Assembly (NCBI GenBank): GCA_026119935.1
Contig: JALRMH010000053.1
Span: 203,870 to 267,869, forward strand
DNA: 64,000 nt
Origin: Endothia cerciana
Lineage: Eukaryota; Ascomycota; Sordariomycetes; Diaporthales; Cryphonectriaceae
Direction: 5' to 3'
The position numbers were made by a program, and so were the translations under genes. The notes beneath the pieces are model-generated. The model was not told the DNA's origin. It saw only the letters and a program-made list of their open reading frames with translations, and ran no database searches. Below, in pieces: positions 54,162-64,000 of this stretch (within the stretch, counting starts at the first letter, position 1; each line of letters opens with the position of its first letter).

Positions 54162-55245
54162 CTTCAACTGCTTGGTGGTGAGAAGAACGCTTCTCGTCAA
54201 TGTCTGCTTAGAGAGTCGACAAAAAAAAAGTTCGCTGACGAAAAATTCGGAGCGGCTACTTAGTGGGGTTGAGGTTCACATCTAGGTCCCTGCCGTCCCC
54301 CGCACTGCAGTAGGGTTTCACTGTAGTAGACCTGCGGGGACGGCCTGCTATAGTACAGGATGCCCCCAAGCCTCCGCAGCAGCGGCTAGATCCACGAGTT
54401 TATTCGGACGACTGGAACGCCAGTAGAATATACATATACAGTTACCTGCTTGACAACATTCGACCTAGCTGGATCCCCTTGGGCTGCAGTCCACGGTGCT
54501 CTGTACCACTATCTGCTTCGTCTATTTCGATGTGAGCGTGAGTCCTATTATCTTGTATCCTCGTCTTCTCCCTCCTCGACTTAGATCGTAGCCTGGCTCA
54601 TCTTGCAGCAGGGATCAGTGGGCTGCATATCCCGTATATCGGTTCAACTCAACATTTATTTAGCGTAGATCATAATTGCAATCTATCTGATGCCCTGGAC
54701 AGATTTTTGCCAAGGTGGGGGTCCCGCAGCGCTCTCAGTCAAAGTCTCATTTTCGATAAGGCAGCTCGTAAGACTGTGTCCTTGTCTACCTACCCTGCTA
54801 TTCCTGATAATAATGAAAGAATAAAATAAAAGTCAAAACCCTGGGAGGAAGGCTAGTTTCTAGCTGAAAGCAGATTCCCATTGGCGTGGGAGGACGCAGA
54901 TGGCCGCGCAACGGCCTGCAGCACTTTGTAGCTCATGTGAAGCAACATCCCCTAGTAGCGAATCACTGCTCAAGCCCCTGCTGGATCTGATCAGACAAGA
55001 GTAAAAATGTGAGACTTTCTTCGCTGTACATCCTCCCAGGGGTGAGTGCCCTCTCAGTGACACTACGCTCTATCGATGTGGCTGATTATAGTCAGTCACT
55101 GGCGTGATGAGCAGCGGCAGTTAGAGCTTTGGTGAACTAATTACCGCGCGCCTTACTCTAGACAATACTCCGCTTTCCGGGGGATGAGAAAGGAGACGCG
55201 ATGTCACATCCTAACTCCCAAAGGTCGCTGCTCTGATCTCGTTTA
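54162..55245. other. Intergenic, nothing recognised
   Basis: AT-richer DNA without supported genes. Confidence 0.5.
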
Positions 55246-56550
55246 CTACTATGATTAGCATATCGGTAGTAGTGCAGGGGGAGAATGATGAGTACTCACC
55301 TCGTCGTGATAACTACCATCCGTACCCTCGGTAGAAGACCTACCATGGGCTGCGGCAAAGCTGCAACTCATTTCCCCAGCCTTCTTCTTCCCTTTGCCTC
55401 TGCCTGGTTTCTTGGTTGGAGACTTCGCGGCCTCCGCAGCCTCCCGGTCCAAGCTCTTTCTCAGACTGTAGTTAGATGACCGGACGTCGTCTGCTGATAC
55501 GTCGTTTACTAAGAGCAGCAATGTTAGAAATTCAGCCAGTCCACCCCAAATACAACATTAACGCAACTGAACTTACTCACCTCGAAACGTGAAATCTCGG
55601 ATGATATCTTCCACGGTATACCTGCTCCTTGGATCATGGCATCTCAGACTCTTGTTATTAAAGTGACTCAGAGCTAGATCATCTTCAAAAGGATGCCGTC
55701 TGAACCGTTCTTGGTGATTTGTATCGACTTGGTTACTGAGATTGCATCTGACGACATACCAACCAGGCCCACACCTCTCGTCAGCAAAGATGTATTCCTC
55801 GTGCATGACCTCGAACAGTGAGAAGTCTTTTGTCACTTTGTCCGAAGAGCCACTTCGGACAGCAGCCTGTGGGGAACTTCTCGCTCTCTTTGACGGGGAC
55901 CCGGGGTTCTGCTGGTCCTCTGCAGAGTTGCCGCTGAGGGCTCGCTTGCCATTTGTGCGAGGGCCTGTGGAGTCTCCATCGCCGCACGATGTTAGAGTCC
56001 TGGTATCCCTCCGAATACAAGACGGCCCGGCTACAGTCGTCATCCCATTCGTTCTTGAAATGACCGGCGTCATCGGCGCCTCAGGTACAAACGTCGTAGC
56101 GCGGGGTGGCGGGCCCATGTTCGTTATTAGTTCGCAGCGGGTTGCGGACGGAGATGTCTCCAGGCCCATGGTGAAGGATCGGGCATCTGTGTCGTTGCCG
56201 TGGTTGTCGACAGTGACTGGATCCGTAATGCGAGCCGGGGATTGATAGATCGCGGGCCCGCCGAGATGCGACAGAGACTCGTAGAGTCCATGAAGCTTGT
56301 CCTCGATGAAACCTCGGAGGACAATCTCAGCCTTCTTCTCACCTTCATCTTCGGTCATGATTCTCCGCAGACGGTTCTGTCTCATGACAATCGCGCTGAG
56401 ATGTTGGTTTAATTCATCGACGTGTTCATTGAACTCCTTGTCCAGTACAGGCTTCCATTCTCTTCTGATCTCGTTAAGATTACGAGTCAGCTTGTAACTG
56501 CTAGACAGCGGCTGGCGTACTTCATCATCGGTTCTGTTGTCGATTTCCAT
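55246..56550 (-). CDS. Unknown protein with basic C-terminus, two introns proposed
   Basis: Exons 56550-55581, 55508-55300 and 55248-55246 give 393 residues. Start MEIDNRTDDEV was chosen over 56784 because the upstream frame runs through a G13 tract. The N-terminal third is helical and charged (NEHVDELNQHLSAIVMRQNR, EGEKKAEIVLRGFIEDKLHG) and probably a coiled coil. The middle is disordered with PSKRARSSPQ. Then follows a better-structured part, FEVMHEEYIFADERCGPGWY, and FRRHPFEDDLALSHFNNKSL. The tail holds a Lys/Gly-rich KKPGRGKGKKKAGE. The second intron (GTGAGT..CATAG with GCTAATC branch) would leave only the stop codon in the last exon; if it is retained the protein ends at 55255 with 408 residues. 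Family not recognised. Confidence 0.65.
55249..55299 (-). other. Proposed last intron before a stop-only exon
   Basis: 51 bases, GTGAGT donor, TATGCTAATC branch, CATAG acceptor, followed directly by TAG. Confidence 0.45.
55509..55580 (-). other. Intron 1 of unknown gene
   Basis: 72 bases, GTGAGT donor, TTTCTAACATT branch, TCTTAG acceptor. It joins DFTFR to VNDVSADDVR. Confidence 0.75.
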
Positions 56551-57265
56551 TGGAAAGATCGTAAAAGCCTTTGTGGCCCGAACCAGACAGATTCCTGCAA
56601 TGATTTTTCTTGGGGGGGGGGGGGTTGAGCACTGAGAGGAAAAACCGTGGGTGCTGTTTTGGATGTTAATCGATTTATTGGCAGTAAATGCAACTCGATC
56701 AACTTTTACAAAAGCATTGGATGGGAAGAAGAAAGCACCATGAGACCTAGAGAATGTTTCTTGGTGAAAGGGAAAATGAAACAAGTTTTATATTCATGGC
56801 AGCTCACCCTAGCCACCTCTCGGGACCAGGTGATTGGTGACATGCTGGTCGGCCCGTAAGTGTAAAAATTCCAACCGGCAACAATGCAGAGTGGGAGGGG
56901 TAGAGACGAGCCGAACAACACTGTCTCTGCCGCGCCAAGTGATGTTTAAGCGAGGCCCCTTGAAACGGATACATGAAGGACGGCCTGCATGGGCGCTAAA
57001 ATGTCCTTTGATTCAGGCAGTTCGTGCTCTAGTTCCAACAGCTTTCCGAACCAACACGAGCTAGAAGTAATAGAGTTTTGAGGATCCTCGTGAAGTACCA
57101 GATAAACTTTAAATGCATATAGCTAGAAACACCTGGAAAATCCCGCGCATTATCTCATGAGCACCCGGAGAGGAATCGGGAGGAAATCATGTGTGTAGTT
57201 GGATGCCAGAGGAGCCAGCGGCCAGCTCTCCATTTGCGGACCATCTCATGTTGCATTGACTCATG
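56551..57265. other. Intergenic upstream flank of the mariner element
   Basis: Includes the G13 tract and AT-rich DNA up to the TA target site. No gene seen. Confidence 0.5.
56612..56624. repeat. G13 homopolymer
   Basis: Run of 13 G in the presumed leader/promoter of the minus-strand unknown gene. Confidence 0.9.
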
Positions 57266-57267
57266 TA

Positions 57268-57294
57268 CGAAGGTCTGGACCAAAAGTCTTGATG
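57268..57294 (+). repeat. Left terminal inverted repeat of mariner element
   Basis: Starts CGAAGGTCTGGACC directly after the TA target site. Confidence 0.92.
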
Positions 57295-57427
57295 CGCTGG
57301 CGGAGGTCCTAAACCCCGACGTATCTACTTTTCTACGGAAATAAGCCCTGTGTCAGGATACTCCTTGATCCCCCTCTCCGTCTGTTCCATCTCTCTTTAT
57401 TTTTTACTCTAGTGCTAATTTATCATT

Positions 57428-58816
57428 ATGGTGAAATACTGTATTGCAACTAGGTCTCAGATCCTAGCCCTTCTTGCTGCTGGCTTGGATTCTGACAGCA
57501 TTACGGCCCAGACTGGCATATCTAAACAAACTCAACAACGGTTCTGGAAAAAAGCTCTTACTCGTGGCTTTGATCCGGCCCGACGGCCTCTTCTTATCCT
57601 TGACATCTATGTTGAAGATGGTTCTCGGTCCGGACGACCTCGGAAACAAGACGAAGAGAAAGATGAGGTACTCGCGATTATCTAAAAAGACCGGTATGGC
57701 TGTGAACTCTCCTGCGAAGCAATTGCTGAGAGACTAGGTGATCGGATTTCTGCAATAACAGTGTACTGGATCCTTATAGAGGCTGGCCTCTCAAAAACTA
57801 AGCCTACACGCAAGCCTGGTCTCTCAGCAGAGATGAAGAGACTCTGTCTTGAGTGGTGTCTTGCACACTAGCACTGGACTCTTGAAGACTGGAAAAGAGT
57901 AGTGCGGAGCGACGAGACATCTGTTGTGCTCTGTGTTAGGCGTGGTGGATACCGAGTCTGGCGAACTCAAGAAGAACGAATGACAAAGAGTGTGATCCGA
58001 GAACGCTGGAAGGGCTATTCAGAGTTTATGTTTTGGGCGTGCTTTTCCTGGTATGCAAAAGGGCCCTGCCACGTCTGGCACCCAGGGACAGCTCAAGAGA
58101 AGAGACAAGCTCTTCAAGAGCTTGAGGAGCTAAACTCTGCAGCTGAACCAGAGGCTAAGGCAAGATGGGAGGAGAAGGAGGCATTACGATATGCTGACGC
58201 ACAGGAGAAGAACCCTCGGACTGTGCGGCATCGCAAGTGGAAATTTACCGAGAAGAACGGCTGCTTAGTCCGAGGAAAAGGGAGAGGGGTTGACTGGTAT
58301 CGCTACCAGAAAGAGATTCTCATTAATAAGTTCATCCCCTTTGCAAAGCAGCTAGGTCCGAAGACCTTAGTTCAGGAAGACAGAGCTCCTAGCCATGCCC
58401 ATGCTGCACAGGCTGCTGTCTATTCTTTCTACGATGTAAAGAGGCTCTTTTGGTGTGGGAATTCGCCAGACCTGAATATGATAGAGCCTGTCTGGCCTGA
58501 GTTAAAGAGGCGTACAACAAGGTCTGGGCCACCACAGGACCGAGCTGAAGCTGACAAGGTCTGGAGGAAAGAGTGGGAGAACTTTGAAACATCTCGTCTA
58601 CGTGCTTTTGTAGAGAGAATTCCCTGGCATATCCAGCAGGTTATTAAGTGTAAAGGCGGGAACGAATATATGGAAGGGAGAAATAAGGAGGTTGAGAAGG
58701 CCTTCTGTAAGCTTAGTTTACTGTACGATAATCTGTTTTGGCTTATTTCCGGTAGAAAAGTGGATGATGTAGATAATCCCTGCTCGTCAAGACTTTTGGT
58801 CCAGACCTCCGTATAA
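57428..58816 (+). pseudogene. Tc1/mariner transposase with two premature stops
   Basis: One continuous frame of about 460 codons from MVKYCIATRSQILALL to a TAA at 58814-58816, broken only by TAA (57683-57685) and TAG (57869-57871); both fit C-to-T changes of Gln codons. The N-terminal helix-turn-helix (SITAQTGISKQTQQRFWKKA) and a GRPRK basic hook (RSGRPRKQDEEKD) are present. The catalytic triad is visible: Asp in RVVRSDETSVVL, Asp in LVQEDRAPSHAHAAQ, and Glu in GNSPDLNMIEPVWPELKRR. A charged insert (EELNSAAEPEAKARWEEKEA) between the first two Asp residues is longer than in animal mariners. The frame crosses the right inverted repeat, and its stop codon lies outside the element. Confidence 0.9.
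58785..58811 (-). repeat. Right terminal inverted repeat of mariner element
   Basis: Reverse complement of the left repeat with two mismatches, directly followed by TA. Confidence 0.92.
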
Positions 58817-59052
58817 CTGTCCTTGTCATAACATAGAGCGTGGATGGCCTACCAAATAGCAGTCCCTGGTACTTCGGTCTGCAACCAGAAAGCCTTTACT
58901 GTACCATTAGGGAACCAACAACACGACGGGACCAATCAACATACTTCAAAATTGAGCTCTGGGAACCAACTTGCATATTTAGTTCAGCCCCCATCCCATC
59001 TTCTGCGAGATACCGCACCAGGCTCAGGCCGGGGCTGGCAAGAGTCTGCCTA

Positions 59053-59630
59053 TCAATCGGAGGCCTCTGCTCCAGGCTTTGCCTTGTCCTTATCGTAGTG
59101 TAGCTTTGTGTCCAGCTCTTGCAACACTGGCGGGATCTGGCGCCCAGACATGTTGTAGCCTGATGAGTTGCCCTTCTGGAATTTTGGTTCTATGTACCTG
59201 TAACTACTTCTGCATTTTCTGAATGCTGGGCCTGTATGACTCATAGTCCGATGGACTCCACGTGTGGGACAATCTCTGCTGTGAGAACGATTCTTTCCTT
59301 TGTCGGACGTTGCTCGACCCCGCCTGGATCTGCCATCATATCGGAAACAAGCGGTTTCCGCAGGTCCACGTACAGCATTTCTCTCCGGCAAATTTCTGCT
59401 TTGCAAAGAGTAACGTCCCGCGATGAGGCGGTCAAGAACGCCTGCCGGCAGCTTAGACAAGGCTGCCGACAAGCTTACCCACGTGCCTACCAGATGACAC
59501 CGCAAAGACCTGTTCTCAGGAAAAGGCCATGGTTCATGATGATCACTGCACACAGATAGATGATGGGGGCTATCCAATAGACAACGATCCCACAGGAGAA
59601 TTTCCGGAAGGAGAGTACCCAAGGGTGCAT
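59053..59630 (-). CDS. Doubtful small membrane-protein gene, structure unresolved
   Basis: From ATG 59630 the minus strand reads MHPWVLSFRKFSCGIVVYWI then APIIYLCAVIIMNHGLFLR, a convincing hydrophobic helix. After a short stop-containing gap (a 39-base GTAGGC..CTAAG segment could be an intron) the same frame continues AFLTASSRDVTLCKAEICRR and MLYVDLRKPLVSDMMADPGG. Protein-like sequence then appears in two other frames (TWSPSDYESYRPSIQKMQK, and YIEPKFQKGNSSGYNMSGRQ to a stop at 59053). No set of ordinary introns joins all of these, so this may be a gene with several small exons, a decayed gene, or partly chance. Family not recognised. Confidence 0.3.
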
Positions 59631-59923
59631 ATTGAACTCATTTCACATATGCGGGTAGTTATCCTTTTCCTTTCGAGTGGGGTTATGGATTCGTGAGTCT
59701 ATTTATCAACGAAAGTCTATGCCAATGCAAAGGACTGGGGTCTTGAATTCAGATTGGTGCTCTGAAGCCTGAATCGTACAGACGTTTTCACTGCAAAGGC
59801 GCCCCATATCCGCAATTCTCGTCGAATTTGTGTCCGAGCCACATTGAGGAGGCCCGCGGGCCCAAACTATGGCACTGAAATGGTTCAGACCATGAAATTC
59901 AGACCAGGGTATGAGACAAATCA

Positions 59924-61753
59924 TCACAGATCAGCCTCGTCCATATTCCTCACAAACATACTGTACCACTGCACACCCTTGACGTGTGCCACCATACTGA
60001 CCCGCTCGTCGACAGTATGAATTCCACCAAGACCGGCATCCTGCTCCTCGTCGTAACCAGGACCGTATCGGTAAATGTTGCTTGTCAGGTCCCAGTAGTA
60101 CCTGGTGTCTTGTCAAGAGTCAGCACTGTAGGCATCCGAAGTTCGAGGTGGTAAGTTCCAAATACCTGTGTTTCCAGTAGACAATGCCGGGGCCATGATC
60201 AACTCTTCCCCGTAGAGAGCACGCGTGGTCCCCGACAAGATTGACCAAGCGGTTGTCTCGCCGTCGTAGGTGAAGGGAGAAACAGGAGCCGGCTCAAGGG
60301 TCGAGTGGAACGCTACCTTGAGCGTGATAGAGCTGGGCGTCTCTCCGTCATCCTCCGGGAATGTATGCAGAGCGAGATTGAATTTTTTTGCCACCTGGGC
60401 CACAACCTTCGTGATGTGAGCCTTGACGTCCGAAGTGTGATCACCGACATTGACCCGGTGGTTGACGGTGAGGACGGTACGCTCCGGTAGGGCGTTGATC
60501 TTAGCACCGCCGCCAATGAGATCAGCTGCCTGGGACGTCGTAAACAAATATTTAGTGTAGTCTGAAATCTTCGCGGCCTCCAAAGCTAGCCTGTCCTTCT
60601 TGTGGCACACATCAGCATCTTTGGAATGGCGATGTCGCAGCTCTCTCTTCAGCTTGTGCGGGAAGTCTGGCGAGTAAGCAGCACCACACTGCAGTAGGCC
60701 CAGTGTAGGATTCTCGTCATGGAGGTGCGGCTCGTAGGTATTGGCCTCGAGGTGCGTTATCAGTTCCCCCATCACACCAATGCCGTTGTGTTTCGGTGGC
60801 ACAGAGGAGTGACCGCCGGGCATCCGAACAATGACGTCGACGTCGATGTAGCCCTTCTCTGCGACCGCAGGCAAAGAGAACAGAGTTCCCCACTCCTTAT
60901 TTAGGCCTGAGCCTTCGTCGACAATGATGGCCGCCCCGTCTTTGCCGTACTTGTCCAGAATTACCTGCGCGAGGTGGCCGGCACCTTCTGCACCCGAGAT
61001 CTCCTCATCAAAGCCGAATGACAGCACCACGGTCCTCTTGGGCGTAAACCCGGCATCAATTAGCAGCTCGACCGCTTCCAAGATTCCGATCAGGTTGTTC
61101 TTGCAGTCGGCGGCACCACGACCCCACAAGAAGCGGCCGTCAAACTGGCCGCTCCATGGTGGATACGTCCACTGCTCAATGGTCGACAGCTCAACAGGGA
61201 CCGTATCTTGATGAGCCATGAACACAGTCGGCTTCAAGCTCGGGTCTGAGCCCTCCCAGGTGTATAGCAGCCCATGGGTGTTGACTTTCTCCAACTGCAG
61301 CGTGCTGTACACAAGCGGAAATGTCTGCTCTAGATATTGTGCAAGATTGTACATGACGTCCCAACGCGGGTCCTCGCCAATCGGGCCCATGGTGTCGTAC
61401 GATTGCGTCGGGATCTGCACAGCGCCGGCTAGACGTGGCACGCTGGCATTGAGGAACTGGGGTGAGGCGAGGTACTCATCCATCGAGTCGAGCGCAGGGC
61501 TCTTCTGGCTCGGGAAGAGAGGGTCGACCTGACGGCATTGCTGAGCGAAGTCTGTTCGATCAGAGTGATGCGGGCGATGGAATGGGAAGAACGCGCCCAG
61601 GAAGGACATTGTCCAACAAAGGCGCAGAAGCGCAAGCGCAGCAAGCGCCGCCCATAGCTTTGGCCATCCAGAACGAGGCGGGGGCGGGGTCATCTTGCGC
61701 GCCTCTATAGGGCTCTCGCCCTGAAGCAAGGGCAGCTTTTCGTTGGAAACCAT
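59924..61753 (-). CDS. M20 metallopeptidase, carboxypeptidase S (CPS1) type
   Basis: Vacuolar or secretory-pathway zinc carboxypeptidase that releases amino acids from peptides. Exons 61753-60166 and 60108-59924 (57-base intron, GTATTT..CAAG, GTGCTGAC branch) give 590 residues, the usual size. A cytosolic tail (1-30) and a single signal-anchor helix (WAALAALALLRLCWTMSFLG, about 34-53) fit type II membrane topology, as in yeast Cps1. Metal and catalytic residues: His 181 and Asp 183 in MAHQDTVPV, Asp 216 in WGRGAADCKNN, and Glu 250-251 in GFDEEISG. VRMPGGHSSVPPKHNGIG starts the lid/dimerisation domain. The spliced C-terminus has STGNTDTRYYWDLTSNIYRY, with the final conserved His probably in GGIHTVDERV. 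Confidence 0.94.
60109..60165 (-). other. Intron in carboxypeptidase gene
   Basis: 57 bases. Splicing creates GNTDTRYYWDL, the expected conserved C-terminal motif. Confidence 0.85.
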
Positions 61754-62882
61754 TCTCTTGAGCTTGTGAGAAACCCACAGTCTTCAATGGCAGGACGTTG
61801 AAGAGAAAGAAGGGAAGAGGGAGATAAGACTGGTGGTTGAGTAAGACGCCGGGAATATGTCACCGAGTGGAGATCGTACTAGCCGTCTATGATAGCATCG
61901 CGAACGTTGATAGCAAACAAGGATGTTCGGCTGCCGCTCTCTCCGCTATCGCTCCTGATCCTATCCACATCTCCAACTCTATGCCATATTTACCCACTGG
62001 GGTATCTCCTCCACGTTAATTCATAACCCGTACAATCTGTGGGAGGCTAAACAGCAACCCCAGCACAGTAATAGTATGGCCCAAACCATCCTTATTCGCA
62101 CGTAAGTATCCAATTGAGCAGGGATGCCAACTCAGATTATCTCTGCCTTGCACTTAAGATGGATGTAAGACCGCCCAGTGGTCAAAGATGTTGCGCTGCT
62201 CAAGCATTTTAGACAGGGTCGATAGCCATCGGGCACAATGCGCCTCGACAGAATAGAAGGTGTCTCTCACATTCTACCGTCTTATAAATGACTCGGTCTT
62301 TGGGTCTGTTCACTAGAAGGGGTGTTTTCGGAGGCTATTGGTCTTTTGTTGGGTTTTCAAATATATCTACAACGGTCTTATTTATTCCCAGCTCGACTAG
62401 ACGAGTGGGTTGCATATCAAGTATTTGTAGACAGCCTATATCTCTTCTAGGGGCCCGGACCGTCGAAAGGAATGGGCAACCTATGTAAGGATGCTGTCCT
62501 GTGAGCGCTAGAGTACTCTAGGCCTCGCGTTGCACCTAGGAGACGCTCCAAGGTGCCGTATTCATCTACGTGCTTGGACAAGTCGAACATTGAACATGCA
62601 CAGGTAGCACTTTGGCCTCTTGGTGACGAGTTGCAGTCCGACTAACACTCCTGCAAAATGGATCGCCCTCCATATGTTCTGTGAGACCGTTATATCCGCG
62701 CGGATATCGTGCTTGTTTCTGGGGACAGGTTACCTAACGTCCGTCGATGTCAGGATGCAATGTGCACATGTAATCTATTCCATATCAAGCCTAAGCTTCT
62801 TGGCTATGTCTCCAGTCTCCCGCCTCCTGACCAACTAAGTAAGTGAAGATTCCAACCATTTCAAGGGTGCATTTACCTTTAG
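61754..62882. other. Intergenic, nothing recognised
   Basis: Carboxypeptidase promoter and low-GC DNA. A possible intron (GTAAGT near 62839 to CTTTAG at 62882) precedes the dehydrogenase relic but no matching upstream exon was identified. Confidence 0.45.
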
Positions 62883-63170
62883 CAGCCACTATATTGACTT
62901 CGTCTTCGCGAATGCCGGCATCGTGGAGCAGTCCAGCTTCTTCACACAGCCACAAACCGGATTGGGCGTAGTCCTAGAGCCTAACTTGGCAACCGTCGAT
63001 TTGAACCTCAAGGCCTGCTCAAACACTGTTCATATTAATCACCAGTATGTTCGGAAACCACCTCAAAAGGGGGGGCAATCGTCATGACTGGAGGCATTTC
63101 CAGCAACTGGCTGAGTCGTTCCGCGCCTATGTATATAGCTTCGAGGTGTATGTGACCAAAGCTCGCCCAT
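62883..63170 (+). pseudogene. Short-chain dehydrogenase/reductase fragment
   Basis: The plus strand reads YIDFVFANAGIVEQSSFF (the NAG motif of classical SDRs), then NLATVDLNLKACSNTVHI and, after a one-base shift at a G7 run (63069-63075), AIVMTGGISSNWLSRSAPMY and YIASR where the catalytic Tyr-x-x-x-Lys would be (here Tyr-Ile-Ala-Ser-Arg). A stop follows at once. The N-terminal cofactor motif TGxxxGxG and the C-terminal third are not found. The Lys-to-Arg change, frame shift and truncation point to a dead copy. Confidence 0.6.
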
Positions 63171-63901
63171 TGCCCGGACTCTACTTCCGCCACGTAAGCC
63201 TCTGAAGAGCAGCAGACGCCTGAAATTGACATAAATCCCGGAAGAATTCAAGGCCAGGACAAGGCAGCAGGCCGTACATGCCCTGGTACTCGGGAGTAGA
63301 GTTCCTTGCGAACACAAGGAAACCAAGGGATGTCCAGGCCTCCGGAATATTGGCCAGGTCGAACATTACCGCGTGTTGTCAATGACAAACATCGTGAAGT
63401 ACCTTGATCGTGCTGTTGAGAGGCCTTTGACTTACAAATCAAGCCTGATGTAAGACGTGTGCATAGCCAGAGCCCCGGTGCTGACATCGTCCCAGCTTAC
63501 TGTAGCAACAGTGTTGCTCACTTCATCAACAGCTTGAAAGGTTCCGAAACTTCGGGATATGACCCATTACGACGTCTTCCACTTTTATATTCACCCTCAG
63601 GACACCGAAAGCGGTGAAGATCCAGCTTACCAGGCTCGTGGGTTGGTCTAACAGAGACAGAAACGGCCGAGCCCGTGTAGGCTTGAGAAGAATCTAATGA
63701 AAGGAGAGATGACCGACTGAACTGGTCAGCATGCAGAAGGATGTTTGAGACCAAGGTTGATGGATCAAGAAGTCGGATGCTGATGTCAAGAAACACTTGC
63801 ATTTTGAACAAATATGGATCCCACTCTGAGCAACCAGCAAAGGTAGGGGCGACTCCAAGAATAGGGCAGTTCTTGGGGCTAGTACCGGTTTATACATATA
63901 T
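63171..63901. other. Intergenic, nothing recognised
   Basis: Short frames on both strands (for example minus 63181-63366, MFDLANIPEAWTSLGFLV) without family signatures. Confidence 0.4.
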
Positions 63902-63902
63902 C

Positions 63903-64000
<98 letters not shown>
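63902..64000. repeat. (CAA)n microsatellite at window end
   Basis: About 33 perfect CAA units that continue past the end of the window. No coding frame enters it in a supported way. Confidence 0.97.

Larger units (their letters stand above)
57268..58811 (+). mobile_element. Tc1/mariner DNA transposon, near full length (1544 bp)
   Basis: Two 27-base terminal inverted repeats (57268-57294 and 58785-58811) match at 25 positions and share the core GGTCTGGACCAAAAGTCTTG. Both ends are flanked by the dinucleotide TA (57266-57267 and 58812-58813), the target duplication typical of the superfamily. The two mismatches are transitions, with A and T on the left where the right has G and C. The interior encodes one transposase frame. 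The copy is inactive because of two premature stops but looks otherwise recent. Confidence 0.93.

Noticed and set aside
1..64000. tRNA, rRNA, CRISPR arrays, telomere repeats, secondary-metabolite clusters
   Set aside because: No cloverleaf with matching A and B boxes, no rRNA-like sequence, no spaced direct repeats, no TTAGGG arrays and no PKS, NRPS or terpene synthase genes were seen; a tRNA search program could still find an intron-containing tRNA I missed.

Overview
The window is nuclear DNA of a filamentous ascomycete, most likely a Sordariomycete. The lineage is inferred from the protein families, from spliceosomal introns of about 50-120 bases with GT..AG ends and CTAAC/CTGAC-like branch points, from GC-rich third codon positions, and from decayed transposons carrying C-to-T style nonsense changes typical of repeat-induced point mutation (RIP). 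No prokaryotic operon features, rRNA, tRNA or CRISPR array are visible. Exon structures below were worked out by hand; each multi-exon model keeps an open frame across its junctions and its coding length divides by three.

Left part (1-31 kb): gene-poor and rich in relics. It holds a short spliced CxxC protein gene (2.3 kb); a long degenerate minus-strand reading frame whose stops are nearly all TAG/TAA (3.7-6.2 kb); a BCS1-like AAA ATPase broken by single-base frame shifts (7.0-9.0 kb); an intact MFS transporter of the allantoate-permease type (9.4-11.1 kb); a decayed PLC-like phosphodiesterase (12.5-13.3 kb); a conserved fungal protein with the layout of a minimal nucleotidyltransferase (15.4-16.7 kb); a bestrophin/UPF0187 anion channel (17.1-18.6 kb); a secreted, probably GPI-anchored aspartic protease (20.4-21.9 kb); a DUF1308-type protein (23.4-25.4 kb); an unrecognised membrane protein (26.1-27.1 kb); and a Pogo/Fot1-like transposase relic (28.1-29.0 kb).

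Middle and right part (31-57 kb): dense, GC-rich housekeeping DNA. It holds a 2EXR-domain protein, an M1 aminopeptidase (Ape2/Aap1 type), a large TCP11/SOK1-type protein, a 2-Cys peroxiredoxin, a possible 73-residue protein, a CE5 cutinase/acetylxylan esterase with three introns, a conserved unknown protein, the Arp2/3 subunit ARPC3, the tRNA m1A58 methyltransferase subunit TRM6 (with a GC-AG intron) and an unknown basic protein.

Right end (57-64 kb): a nearly complete Tc1/mariner element with 27-bp terminal inverted repeats and a TA target duplication, a doubtful small membrane-protein gene, a vacuolar-type M20 carboxypeptidase (CPS1-like), a short-chain dehydrogenase relic, and a (CAA)n microsatellite that runs off the window.

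The genes do not form one pathway. Themes are peptide breakdown (M1 aminopeptidase, M20 carboxypeptidase, secreted aspartic protease), nutrient uptake, cell-wall or cuticle ester hydrolysis, and core cell functions. I found no convincing multi-gene novel system. The most distinctive items are the RIP-like relic of unknown type, the mariner copy whose frame runs through its own inverted repeat, the nucleotidyltransferase-like fungal protein, the GC-AG intron in TRM6, micro-exon gene starts, and nine nearly length-matched G/C homopolymers confined to non-coding DNA.
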